A stretch of 64,000 bases of DNA from Enterobacter sichuanensis (GTDB taxonomy: Bacteria; Pseudomonadota; Gammaproteobacteria; Enterobacterales; Enterobacteriaceae): positions 24,392-88,391 of the forward strand of contig NZ_POVL01000014.1 of NCBI RefSeq assembly GCF_002939185.1. The letters are read 5' to 3'. The translations under genes were made by a program, and so were the position numbers. Shown here piece after piece: positions 28,774 to 36,856 of the stretch. Under the pieces are notes generated by a model. That model did no database searches. It was given only the letters and a program-made list of their open reading frames with translations, and was not told the DNA's origin. Within the stretch, counting starts at the first letter, position 1, and each line of letters opens with the position of its first letter.

Positions 28774-30147
28774 TTAGATATCGAAACTATTATTTAATGA
28801 GGTGGCGGCAAACCACTCTCCGCTCTTTTTAAGGGTGCGCTGCTGCGTTTCCAAATCGAGCTGGATAAATCCATAGCGATTTTTATACGCATTGCACCAC
28901 GACCAGTTATCAATAAAGGTCCACATATGATAACCAAGGCAATTGCACCCTTCGCTAATACCTTTATGCAGCCAGGTTAAATGCCCGGAAATAAAATCAA
29001 TGCGGTATTGATCGTTTATCTGGCCATTTTCAATAAAGCGCTGCTCATTTTCGACACCCATACCGTTTTCAGAAATAAAACAGCGTGGATTGCCGTAATT
29101 GTCGCGCAGGTTGACCAGAATATCGTAAATACCCGGCTCGTAGATTTCCCAGCCACGGTACGGGTTCATCTTGCGGCCTGGCATCTCGTAGTTTTCAAAG
29201 AACCACTCCGGCATAAACGGTGCCTGCGGGTTCACCGCGCTGTCACGACACTTCACGCGACGCGGCTGGTAGTAGTTAATGCCGAGCAGGTCGATTTTCC
29301 CTTCCGCAATCAGGAGACTGTCTTCCGGTTTACAGGCAGGCAGTTGATTGTGGGTTTTCAGCAACGCCACCAGGTCGGCCGGATACTCCCCGCGCAGAAC
29401 CGGGTCGAGGAAGCTGCGGTTAAACATCAGGTCGGCCACGTGCGCCGCTTTGACGTCCGCCGGGTTTTGCGAGCGCGGGTACGACGGCGTCAGGTTCAAT
29501 ACGATACCAATCTCCCCGGCATAATGGCCCGCACGGTAGGCCTGAACGGCCTTCGCATGGGCCAGCACGGTGTGATACGCCACGGTGGCCGCCCGGCGGA
29601 AATCCACCACGTTGGGGTAATGGAAGTCGTACAGATAACCGCCTTCCACCGGGACGATCGGCTCGTTGAAGGTAAACCAGTGCAGTACGCGGTCGCCAAA
29701 CAGGTCGAAGCAAATCTGCGCATAGCGGGCGTAAGCCTCCACCACGTCACGGTTTTCCCAGCCGCCGATCTCCTGCATCGCCATCGGCATGTCGAAGTGG
29801 AACAGGGTGATAAACGGCGTAATGCCCTGTTCGATCAGCTCATCAATGACCTGATTATAAAATTCGACTGCCTTCGGGTTCACTTCACCGATACCGTCGG
29901 GGATCAGGCGCGCCCAGCTTATGGAAGTACGAAAGCTGTTGTGATTCAGCTGCTTTAACAGCTGAATGTCCGTTTTCCAGTGTTGATAAAACGTGGAGGT
30001 CTGCTGCGGCCCCACGCCGTTGTGAAAACGGTTCGGCTCGCGGGCGAACCAGTAATCCCATGTGGTTTCACCCTCTCGTGTCCCTTCGGTCTGGAGAGCG
30101 GAGCTTGCGCTGCCCCACCAGAAATTATCGGGAAAGGTATATTTCAT
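28774..30147 (-). CDS. 6-phospho-beta-glucosidase, GH1
   Basis: The 457-residue cytoplasmic TIM-barrel enzyme of glycoside hydrolase family 1 begins FPDNFWWGSASSALQTEG. The acid/base Glu lies in HWFTFNEPIV (about residue 165) and the nucleophile Glu in CFISENGMGVE (about 355). It hydrolyses phosphorylated beta-glucosides entering through the EIIB/EIIC pair to glucose 6-phosphate and the aglycone. Location between EIIC and EIIA genes supports this. Specificity (cellobiose versus arbutin/salicin or others) cannot be decided from the sequence. Full length, no damage seen. Confidence 0.92.
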   Translation of the reverse strand: MKYTFPDNFWWGSASSALQTEGTREGETTWDYWFAREPNRFHNGVGPQQTSTFYQHWKTDIQLLKQLNHNSFRTSISWARLIPDGIGEVNPKAVEFYNQVIDELIEQGITPFITLFHFDMPMAMQEIGGWENRDVVEAYARYAQICFDLFGDRVLHWFTFNEPIVPVEGGYLYDFHYPNVVDFRRAATVAYHTVLAHAKAVQAYRAGHYAGEIGIVLNLTPSYPRSQNPADVKAAHVADLMFNRSFLDPVLRGEYPADLVALLKTHNQLPACKPEDSLLIAEGKIDLLGINYYQPRRVKCRDSAVNPQAPFMPEWFFENYEMPGRKMNPYRGWEIYEPGIYDILVNLRDNYGNPRCFISENGMGVENEQRFIENGQINDQYRIDFISGHLTWLHKGISEGCNCLGYHMWTFIDNWSWCNAYKNRYGFIQLDLETQQRTLKKSGEWFAATSLNNSFDI

Positions 30148-30164
30148 GACGCGTCCTCTTTGAC

Positions 30165-31490
30165 TTAATGGCTTGCGGTCTCAGCGGCTCCGACGGTTGC
30201 CTGAGCCTTCTGCTCTTCGTTTTTCATCAACGTACGCTCGTAAGCGCGCAGGAACGGCAGGTACATCAGCGCTGACATCACCATACAAACGAGACACATC
30301 ACCACCGGGCTCAGCGCCCAGTTGGCGGCCCATGAGGCGCCAATGGGCGCGGGCGTGGTCCACGGCGTGAGCGACACTACCTGTGCCAGCCAGCCCAGTC
30401 TGGTTGCCGCCCAGGCCAGGCAGGCGTTCACCAGTGGAACGCACACGAACGGAATAAACAGCATCGGGTTCATGATGATCGGCGCGCCGAACAGGATCGG
30501 CTCGTTGATGTTAAAGAAGCTTGGCACAACGCCCATTTTGCCGATAGTGCGTAAGTGCGTTACGCGGCTACGCAGCAGCAGGAAGGCCAGCGGCAGCGTA
30601 GAACCGACGCCGCCAATCAGCAGGTAGTGATCCCAGAAGCCCTGCAGGTAGACGTGCGGCAGCGCCGCGCCGGCCGCCAGTGCCGCCTGGTTGGCCGACA
30701 GGTTCGCCATCCAGAACGGGTTCATGATGCCGGTGACAATCAGCGAGCCGTGAATACCGGCAAACCAGAAGATCTGGCACAGCAGCACGGAGAGCAGAAT
30801 GGCTGGCAGGGAGTCAGACGCAGAGACCAGCGGCTCCAGCAGGTGCATTATCGCCTGCGGAATAATCATCCCGGTCTGCGCCTCAATAAACAGGTTCAGC
30901 GGGTGCAGGGTACCGATCACCACCATCACCGGGATCAGGATCTCAAACGACCGCGCCACGCCGGTCGGGACTTCTTTCGGCAGACGAATGGTGACGTTGT
31001 TCTGCTTCAGCCACGCATAGACGCGAGTAGCGTAAATCGCGGTGATCAGAGCGGTAAAAATCCCCTGACCGGAAAGATACTGGGTGGAGATCTTACCGTC
31101 GGCATACGGCGCGGCGACCAGCAGGAAGGCCATGAAGGCCAGCAGGCCGGACATCACCGGGTCAAGGTTAAACTGACGTCCCAGGCTTGCCCCAATCCCC
31201 ACCGAGATGAAAAAGGTCATGACGCCCATACTGAGGTTAAACGGCAGCATCAGCTGCTCGCGGTAGGTCTGGGAGAAATCCAGCCAGCCGCGGGCGAAGC
31301 TGTTGGTGGTGTCCGCCGAGAACGGCGGGAAGATGAACACCAGCATAAACGAGCCGATGATCATAAACGGCAGCGCGGCGGTAAAGCCGTCGCGGATGGC
31401 AATCACATACTTTTGCTGGCCGAGCTTCGCGGCCAGCGGGGTAATTGACTGCTCAATCACCGCGACCATGGATTGATATAACGAACTCAT
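30165..31490 (-). CDS. PTS cellobiose/beta-glucoside EIIC permease
   Basis: The 441-residue membrane domain protein of the Lac-type EIIC family (ChbC/CelB-like) has about 8-10 hydrophobic segments. The landmarks GFTAALPFMIIGSFMLVF near residues 33-50 and FNINEPILFGAPIIMNP near 320 (the NEP substrate motif) are present. It works with the separate EIIB and EIIA of the same operon. It starts 11 bp after the EIIB gene. The Glu in the INEPILFG motif is intact, so transport competence is expected. Confidence 0.92.
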   Translation of the reverse strand: MSSLYQSMVAVIEQSITPLAAKLGQQKYVIAIRDGFTAALPFMIIGSFMLVFIFPPFSADTTNSFARGWLDFSQTYREQLMLPFNLSMGVMTFFISVGIGASLGRQFNLDPVMSGLLAFMAFLLVAAPYADGKISTQYLSGQGIFTALITAIYATRVYAWLKQNNVTIRLPKEVPTGVARSFEILIPVMVVIGTLHPLNLFIEAQTGMIIPQAIMHLLEPLVSASDSLPAILLSVLLCQIFWFAGIHGSLIVTGIMNPFWMANLSANQAALAAGAALPHVYLQGFWDHYLLIGGVGSTLPLAFLLLRSRVTHLRTIGKMGVVPSFFNINEPILFGAPIIMNPMLFIPFVCVPLVNACLAWAATRLGWLAQVVSLTPWTTPAPIGASWAANWALSPVVMCLVCMVMSALMYLPFLRAYERTLMKNEEQKAQATVGAAETASH

Positions 31491-31501
31491 GAGAACACCT
31501 T

Positions 31502-31822
31502 TTAGTGTGCCGCTTCGATGAGCGACAGAGCATAGTCCAGTACCTTATCGCCACGTTGCATGCCGTAGTCCATCATATCGATGGGCTGGACGGGAATGCC
31601 TTTGGTGGCTGCCTTGTCTGAGAGTGTCTGTAACATGTATTTCACTTGCGGTCCGAGAAGGACAACCTGGTATTGCGGAAACTGCGTATCAAATTCGGAA
31701 ACGCCATACGCATCAATTTTTACCGGCAAACCTCGTTCTTTCGCGACATCGACCATTTTGCTGACCAGCAGGCTGGTGGACATCCCGGCAGAGCAGCAGA
31801 GCATAATCTTGAACATCGACAA
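31502..31822 (-). CDS. PTS cellobiose-type EIIB
   Basis: The 106-residue cytoplasmic EIIB of the Lac/ChbB family has the P-loop with phospho-Cys in IMLCCSAGMSTSLLVSKM near residues 6-20; two adjacent cysteines occur, the second in the CSAGMST loop being the usual acceptor. It transfers phosphate from EIIA to the sugar during uptake. It is the first gene of the five-gene operon, about 50 bp downstream of a perfect LacI-type operator. Confidence 0.9.
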   Translation of the reverse strand: MSMFKIMLCCSAGMSTSLLVSKMVDVAKERGLPVKIDAYGVSEFDTQFPQYQVVLLGPQVKYMLQTLSDKAATKGIPVQPIDMMDYGMQRGDKVLDYALSLIEAAH

Positions 31823-31869
31823 CCATCCTCAAAATGTAAATAGATATTGCGCTGATGATTGGATATCAT

Positions 31870-31887
31870 ATGGAAACCGGTTTCCAT
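31870..31887. promoter_or_regulatory. Perfect 18-bp operator of the LacI-type regulator
   Basis: ATGGAAACCGGTTTCCAT is its own reverse complement and has the central CG and A/T-flanked form of LacI/GalR-family operators. It lies 48 bp upstream of the EIIB start. Confidence 0.85.
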
Positions 31888-31903
31888 TTATAAAAAGCAG
31901 AAG

Positions 31904-31919
31904 TGTGATACTCATCAAG
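31904..31919. promoter_or_regulatory. Candidate CRP site in the divergent beta-glucoside promoter
   Basis: TGTGA-TACTCA-TCAAG matches the CRP consensus fully on the left half and 3 of 5 on the right. It lies between the two LacI-type operators, where catabolite activation of both directions would be possible. Inferred. Confidence 0.45.
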
Positions 31920-31995
31920 ATCCCTTACTTATGAGGCTAATTAACCCGATATGTGTCACACAATTTGGCTGTTTTGACATCATTTTGAGTGGAAA

Positions 31996-32035
31996 CGGAA
32001 AATCGGTTTCCATGGAAAACGGAAACGGATATACT
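31996..32035 (+). promoter_or_regulatory. Second operator and promoter of the LacI-type gene
   Basis: CGGAAAATCGGTTTCCAT (31996-32013) matches 14 of 18 positions of the upstream perfect operator. TATACT (32030-32035) is a likely -10. Overlap implies autoregulation by the divergent regulator, and two operators about 126 bp apart could support looping. Confidence 0.6.
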
Positions 32036-32109
32036 CCCTTCTGGCTATAATGTGAGCCGAAGCGGTCATGGAATTTGCAGGCGCGAGGTAAGCCTGTCAG
32101 GGGAAAGAG

Positions 32110-33060
32110 ATGTCGACAATCAATGATGTATCACGTCTTGCCGGGGTGTCTAAAGCCACGGTATCGCGAGTGTTGAGTGGGTCGCGTGGCGTAAAGGAAG
32201 CCAGCCGTCAGGCGGTTCTGAAGGCAGTGGATGAACTTAACTACCGGCCTAATGTGATTGCGCAGTCGCTGCTGAGCCAGTCGACAGGGTGCATCGGGGT
32301 GATTTGTGCCCAGGAAAACATTAACCAGACCACCGGCTATCTCTACGCGCTGGAAAAACAGCTCAGTCAGCACCAGAAACACCTGCTGCTGCGCTTCGCG
32401 CATAGCAAAGCGGAAGTGATGCACGCTCTGGAAGAGCTCTCCTGCGGGCTGTGCGATGACATCCTGGTGATTGGCGCGCGTTTCCCGCTGGACGTCGACA
32501 GGGACAACGTTATCCTGGTTGACTGTATGGAGTCTGATAATTCCAACAGTATCCAGTTCGATCACGCCTTTGCCGCCGAAACCGCCTGTAACTATCTGAC
32601 CAGCCAGGGACGACGCCAGATTGCCCTCATCCACCCGCACGGCAGCGGTTTTGCTGACCAGGTTCTGCTTGGCTACAAGCATGCGCTGGAGAAAAATTTC
32701 CTGCCCTTTAATCGCAACCTTGTGTTTATGGACGCCACCTCCTCGTCCGTTGCGCTTCAGGAGCTGCTCAATAACGCCAGCACGCTCAATTTCAACGCAT
32801 TGCTGGTCGCGGACGAGCAGGAAGCCCAGCGGGTGATCCCGCAGCTGCAGGCGTTTAATAAATCCGTGCCGGAGGACATTATGGTCTTCAGCCTGGCCGG
32901 TTCGTTGCACCTGCCGGGTATTCCGGTGATCCCGGCCATTGAATATTCAATGGATGCCATGGCGGCGCGTATCGTGAGCTGGCTGACGGAAAAAACGCAG
33001 ATGCTGGGGTCGTACGTGCTGCGCGGGGATCTCATCATTCCGGACGTGCGGAAGCGTTAA
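32110..33060 (+). CDS. LacI-family repressor of the beta-glucoside operon
   Basis: The 316-residue regulator has an N-terminal HTH and hinge (about 1-60; TINDVSRLAGVSKATVSRVLSGSRGVKEASRQAVLKAVDELNYRPN in overlapping motifs), then a periplasmic-binding-protein-like sensor domain (about 61-315). It diverges from the PTS/GH1/porin operon, and two matching operators occupy the spacer, so it very likely represses that operon and itself. E. coli AscG is the best-known analogue. The inducer is probably a phosphorylated or free beta-glucoside. The ATG follows GGGGAAAGAG. Confidence 0.88.
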   Translation: MSTINDVSRLAGVSKATVSRVLSGSRGVKEASRQAVLKAVDELNYRPNVIAQSLLSQSTGCIGVICAQENINQTTGYLYALEKQLSQHQKHLLLRFAHSKAEVMHALEELSCGLCDDILVIGARFPLDVDRDNVILVDCMESDNSNSIQFDHAFAAETACNYLTSQGRRQIALIHPHGSGFADQVLLGYKHALEKNFLPFNRNLVFMDATSSSVALQELLNNASTLNFNALLVADEQEAQRVIPQLQAFNKSVPEDIMVFSLAGSLHLPGIPVIPAIEYSMDAMAARIVSWLTEKTQMLGSYVLRGDLIIPDVRKR

Positions 33061-33070
33061 ACGTATGATG

Positions 33071-33102
33071 TAGGCCGGGTAAGCGCAGCGCCACCCGGCA
33101 AG
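33071..33102. repeat. REP element after the LacI-type gene
   Basis: GCCGGGTAAGCGCAGCGCCACCCGGC, the standard REP palindrome, lies between convergent genes (regulator and yicS). Confidence 0.8.
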
Positions 33103-33108
33103 CAGCAT

Positions 33109-33405
33109 TCAATAATCTTCCATACAATCCACCTGGCCAATCGCCGCCCAGTAGGCATCCAGGTTGTCGCGCTTGACGGCGGTGATGGCATTCTTGATCA
33201 GCAGTTGATTGGCCTCAGACGACAAAATCATCTCCTGCCAGGCTTTATCGCTCTGTTTTTTCTGGGGTGTACAGGCTTTTTTCACATCTTTGAGGACCTG
33301 CTGCTTGATTTGAGCCTCCCGCGCCGGATCGTCCTTTTCCTGCGCATGGACAAACGCGGCGAACAGCAGACAAACCAGCAGGCAGACCAGGTGCGCAGCT
33401 TTCAT
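33109..33405 (-). CDS. yicS: YicS, small exported protein
   Basis: The 98-residue protein has a signal peptide (AAHLVCLLVCLLFAAFVHA, cleavage near residue 21) and a small helical periplasmic domain with two cysteines, one in KKACTP and one in VDCMED, which could form a disulfide. Size, cysteines, DLRK/DVKK-ACTP and the YWAAIGQVDC ending match E. coli YicS. A longer frame begins at 33525, but the ATG at 33405 follows AGGGGGTTTCG and starts the signal peptide. The role is unknown; links to virulence traits have been described in pathogenic E. coli. Confidence 0.82.
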   Translation of the reverse strand: MKAAHLVCLLVCLLFAAFVHAQEKDDPAREAQIKQQVLKDVKKACTPQKKQSDKAWQEMILSSEANQLLIKNAITAVKRDNLDAYWAAIGQVDCMEDY

Positions 33406-33545
33406 CGAAACCCCCTTGAAAAGACGCATGCTTCCCATGAAATATATCGTTACATTCAGTGTAGCGACGCCAGCCGAAAGTATGAATTTTCTCCGTAAAG
33501 TATCTGTGCGATAGTCAAACAGCACACAAAAACAGGGAGAACGCC

Positions 33546-33965
33546 ATGCAACTGAGCATTACCAATACGGTTACGCAGCAGGAAAAAGAAGAGTTATTCG
33601 TGGGGCTTCGTGCCTACAACGCGCAATTTTTGGATATGGCAACCTTTAGCGGCGATATTGGCGTTTACGTGCGTGACGAAAAAGGTGTCATGCTGGGCGG
33701 GTTAATCGGCGTGCGCAAAGGCGACTGGCTGAATATTGATTACCTCTGGGTAAGCGACACCGTCCGGGGAACCGGTGTGGGCAGCCAGCTCATCAAAGCG
33801 GCTGAAGAGGAAGCCAGACGCAAAGGCTGCAAGCACGCGCTGGTGGATACGGCCAGCTTCCAGGCGCGTCCGTTTTATGAAAAACAGGGGTATCAGCTGC
33901 AGATGTCTTTGCAGGACTATCCTTATCCGGGCATGCAGCGTCATTACCTGGCGAAAGCGCTTTAA
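33546..33965 (+). CDS. GNAT-family N-acetyltransferase
   Basis: This is a 139-residue single-domain acetyltransferase. Beta-strand [23 protein letters not shown] (about 62-84, in pieces) includes the acetyl-CoA loop RGTGVG, and the C-terminal [11 protein letters not shown] is the usual motif B. Many close relatives occur in enterobacteria as uncharacterised GNATs. It has its own ribosome site (GGGAGAACGCC). The acceptor is unknown. It diverges from yicS. Confidence 0.85.
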   Translation: MQLSITNTVTQQEKEELFVGLRAYNAQFLDMATFSGDIGVYVRDEKGVMLGGLIGVRKGDWLNIDYLWVSDTVRGTGVGSQLIKAAEEEARRKGCKHALVDTASFQARPFYEKQGYQLQMSLQDYPYPGMQRHYLAKAL

Positions 33966-33987
33966 GTCATTAGGCATCGAGATTCAT

Positions 33988-34066
33988 CGCCCGGTGGCGC
34001 TACGATTACCGGGCCTACACTTCCCCGTCATATAGGCCGGGTAAGCACAGCGCCACCCGGCGATAC
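33988..34066. repeat. Paired REP elements (BIME) before nlpA
   Basis: Opposed REP units CCCGGTGGCGCTACGATTACCGGGC and GCCGGGTAAGCACAGCGCCACCCGGC are separated by about 20 bp. They occupy the gap between the GNAT gene and nlpA. Confidence 0.8.
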
Positions 34067-34167
34067 CCGTTTATAACGTATCCTTCTTACTGATTCTTTT
34101 TCGGTTTTTATTTCAGCGTCTCGTTGTCGATATAGTCACTGCACCATTTATCAAAAGGAACTGTCTT

Positions 34168-34968
34168 GTGAAACGTCGATTGGGTGCTCTGGTTCTCGCA
34201 GGTTTGCTGCTGGCAGGATGCGATCAAAGTGGCAGCGATGCCAAACACATTAAAGTCGGCGTCATCAATGGCGCTGAACAGGACGTGGCGGAAGTCGCCA
34301 AAAAAGTGGCTAAAGAGAAATATGGCCTGGATGTTGAGCTGGTGGGCTTCAGCGGTTCGCTGCTGCCCAACGACGCCACCAACCAGGGGGAACTGGATGC
34401 CAACGTATTCCAGCATCGCCCGTTCCTTGAAGAGGATAATAAGGCGCATAACTACAAGCTGGTGGCCGTGGCGAACACCTTTGTCTTCCCGATGGCGGGT
34501 TACTCCCGCAAAATCAAATCCGTGTCTGATCTGAAAGACGGCGCGACCATCGCTATTCCAAACGATCCGACCAACCTGGGGCGCGCGCTGCTGCTGCTGC
34601 AAAAAGAGAAGCTCATTACCCTGAAGCCAGACACCGGTCTGCTGCCGACGGCGCTGGATATTACCGCGAACCCCAAAAACCTGAAGATTATGGAGCTGGA
34701 AGGGGCGCAGCTGCCGCGCGTGCTGGATGACCCGAAAGTGGATGTCGCGATTATCAGCACCACCTATATTCAGCAAACCGGGCTGTCGCCGGTGCATGAC
34801 AGCGTCTTTATTGAAGATAAAAACTCGCCGTACGTGAATATTGTGGTGACGCGCGAAGACAACAAAGACGCGGAGAACGTGAAGGAATTTATCCAGTCTT
34901 ATCAGTCGCCTGAAGTGGCTAAAGCCGCTGAAACCATCTTTAACGGTGGGGCGGTACCGGGCTGGTAA
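34168..34968 (+). CDS. nlpA: NlpA inner-membrane lipoprotein (lipoprotein-28)
   Basis: The 266-residue lipoprotein has a signal peptide with lipobox LLAG|C, modified Cys18, followed by Asp at +2, the inner-membrane retention signal. The rest is a MetQ/NlpA-type substrate-binding domain (about 28-266), nearly identical to E. coli NlpA (HIKVGVINGAEQDVAEVAKKVAK; PVHDSVFIEDKNSPYVNI). The family binds methionine or other amino acids for ABC uptake, but no permease gene is adjacent. The start is GTG after AAAGGAACTGTCTT. In E. coli it sits near yicS and yicL, as here. Confidence 0.93.
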   Translation: MKRRLGALVLAGLLLAGCDQSGSDAKHIKVGVINGAEQDVAEVAKKVAKEKYGLDVELVGFSGSLLPNDATNQGELDANVFQHRPFLEEDNKAHNYKLVAVANTFVFPMAGYSRKIKSVSDLKDGATIAIPNDPTNLGRALLLLQKEKLITLKPDTGLLPTALDITANPKNLKIMELEGAQLPRVLDDPKVDVAIISTTYIQQTGLSPVHDSVFIEDKNSPYVNIVVTREDNKDAENVKEFIQSYQSPEVAKAAETIFNGGAVPGW

Positions 34969-35027
34969 GGGAGCGGACAGAAAACGCGGCGCCTTAAATT
35001 GGCCCGATTTCATCGAACATCGCCCTT

Positions 35028-35090
35028 TAGCCCACAGTGTTCAGCGTGGCCACGGGCTATTCTCTTTTCACACTAACCGGAGAATAGCCC
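35028..35090 (+). promoter_or_regulatory. Leader RNA with mutually exclusive hairpins before the MBL-fold gene
   Basis: Three segments can pair in two ways. TAGCCC (35028-35033) pairs with GGGCTA (35054-35059), followed by TTCTCTTTT, giving a terminator-like hairpin. GGGCTATTCTC (35054-35064) pairs perfectly with GAGAATAGCCC (35080-35090), which contains the GGAGA ribosome site and touches the ATG. The shared middle segment makes the two exclusive. Switch behaviour is inferred. The first hairpin may simply be the nlpA terminator. Confidence 0.55.
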
Positions 35091-35870
35091 ATGAACATCA
35101 CCCACATTCGCAACGCCACGCAGCTGATTACCTACGCCGGTAAACGCCTTTTAATCGACCCGATGCTGGCCCCGAAGGGCGCATACCCGGGTTTTCCCGG
35201 CACGGCACGCGCCGATCTCCGCAACCCGATGGTCGAGCTTCCCGTTGACGTCAACACGCTGCTGGATGCCGATGCGGTGATCGTTACCCATACCCATGAC
35301 GATCACTGGGATCGCACTGCGGCGGAACTGATCGCCAAAGACAAACCGATCTACGTGCAAAACGACAGTGACGCCGCGCTGCTGCGCAGCCAGGGGTTTA
35401 GCAACCTGACGGTGATGACCGATGCGACCCGTTTCGGCGATATTCAGATTGCGAAAACCCACGGCGGCCAGCACGGTACTGACCGCGCTTACGCCGTACC
35501 GGAGCTGGCGGCGCGGCTGGGCGAGGCCTGCGGCGTGGTGCTGCGTCATCCTGCTGAGAAGACGCTCTGTCTGGCAGGGGATACCGTCTGGCGTGAAGAG
35601 GTGGCAGCCGATCTGCAAAAGCACCAGCCGGATGTGGTGGTCCTTAACGCTGGCTATGCTCACGTTATTGGTTTTGGGCCGATTATTATGGGCCAGCAAG
35701 ACGTGCTCAACGTCCATTTCCTGCTGCCGCAGGCCCACATTGTGGCGAGCCACATGGAGGCCATCAACCACTGCCTGTTGACCCGCAGCGCGCTGCGTGA
35801 GTACGTTGAAGCCAACCAGGTGAGTGACGCAGTGAGCATTCCCCAGGACGGTGAAACCATTATATTCTGA
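35091..35870 (+). CDS. MBL-fold metal-dependent hydrolase, UlaG-like
   Basis: The 259-residue cytoplasmic protein has the metallo-beta-lactamase fold. Zinc ligands are seen in THTHDDHW (H67, H69, D71, H72), further in LAGDTVW (Asp near 165) and in ASHMEAINH near 220-228. The pattern is of the beta-lactamase superfamily 2 (UlaG/YtnP-like) rather than an antibiotic lactamase; there is no signal peptide. The substrate is unknown. It is followed 26 bp later by a DJ-1/AraC regulator on the same strand, suggesting a two-gene unit. Its leader has exclusive hairpins that mask the ribosome site. Confidence 0.82.
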   Translation: MNITHIRNATQLITYAGKRLLIDPMLAPKGAYPGFPGTARADLRNPMVELPVDVNTLLDADAVIVTHTHDDHWDRTAAELIAKDKPIYVQNDSDAALLRSQGFSNLTVMTDATRFGDIQIAKTHGGQHGTDRAYAVPELAARLGEACGVVLRHPAEKTLCLAGDTVWREEVAADLQKHQPDVVVLNAGYAHVIGFGPIIMGQQDVLNVHFLLPQAHIVASHMEAINHCLLTRSALREYVEANQVSDAVSIPQDGETIIF

Positions 35871-35896
35871 GTGTTTTAAAGGGAAGGGAGAAACTG

Positions 35897-36856
35897 ATGT
35901 CGCTCATCAACGTCGCCATTGTCGCGGTAGACGGGTTCAGCCCGTTCCATTACTCCGTTCCCTGCATTCTGTTTGGTGACTCGGTCTCCGGCGAAAAGCG
36001 CTTTAACGTGACGATTTGCGCCGAAACGCCCGGTTTCCTCACATCAAAAGACGGATTTGCCCTCAATGCTACGCAGGACTACTCCGCCATCGGACAGGCC
36101 GATATTGTCGTCGTTCCCTACTGGCAGCATGTCCTTGAACGCCCGCCTCAGACGCTGCTCGACAGCCTGATACAAGCAAGAGATCACGGCGCGGAGATTG
36201 TCGGGCTGTGTCTGGGGTCGTTTGTGCTGGCTTATGCGGGGATCCTCGACGGCAAACGTGCGGCCACCCACTGGGAGTTCGAACGCCAGTTTCAGTCGCT
36301 CTTCCCGAACGTCCGGCTGGATATCAATGCCCTCTACGTGGATGACGGCAATATCATCACTTCCGCAGGCACTGCCGCCGCGCTGGACTGCTGCCTGTAT
36401 ATCATTCGTCAGCGCTTTGGCAGCGTGGTTGCTAACCAGATCGCCCGCCGGATGATTGTTCCGCCCCACCGTGATGGCGGACAGGCGCAATTCATTGCCC
36501 AGCCGGTGCCGAAAGATACCCGGGACGGGCGGATTAACGGCCTGATCGACTATCTTCAGCAGCACATCACCGAACCGCATAGCCTGGATTCGCTGGCGGA
36601 AGTGGTTTCCATGAGCCGCCGCACCCTGACCCGTCATTTTGTTAAGGCCACGGGGATGAGCGTCGCCGACTGGCTTACCGCCGAGCGCCTGCGGCGCAGC
36701 CAGATCTTGCTTGAAGCGGGAAATATGCCGATTGAAAACGTGGCCGAGCTGGTGGGATTTAATTCCGCTGTCACCTGGCGACAACAGTTTAAGGCGCGTT
36801 TTGGGGTCAGTCCGGCGGAGTGGCGAAAGACCTTTCGTGTTCACTCGTCTTTATAA
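35897..36856 (+). CDS. GlxA-type regulator: DJ-1/PfpI domain plus AraC HTH
   Basis: The 319-residue transcription factor has an N-terminal DJ-1/PfpI-like domain (about 5-185) and a C-terminal AraC-family double HTH (about 215-312; DSLAEVVSMSRRTLTRHFVKATGMS and VAELVGFNSAVTWRQQFKARFGVSPAEWR). C105 in the GLCLGSF nucleophile elbow is kept, as in redox-sensitive or catalytic DJ-1 relatives. Such GATase-1/AraC regulators often control nearby catabolic or detoxifying enzymes, so the upstream MBL-fold hydrolase is a natural target. The ligand is unknown. The ribosome site is AAGGGAAGGGAG. Confidence 0.85.
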   Translation: MSLINVAIVAVDGFSPFHYSVPCILFGDSVSGEKRFNVTICAETPGFLTSKDGFALNATQDYSAIGQADIVVVPYWQHVLERPPQTLLDSLIQARDHGAEIVGLCLGSFVLAYAGILDGKRAATHWEFERQFQSLFPNVRLDINALYVDDGNIITSAGTAAALDCCLYIIRQRFGSVVANQIARRMIVPPHRDGGQAQFIAQPVPKDTRDGRINGLIDYLQQHITEPHSLDSLAEVVSMSRRTLTRHFVKATGMSVADWLTAERLRRSQILLEAGNMPIENVAELVGFNSAVTWRQQFKARFGVSPAEWRKTFRVHSSL

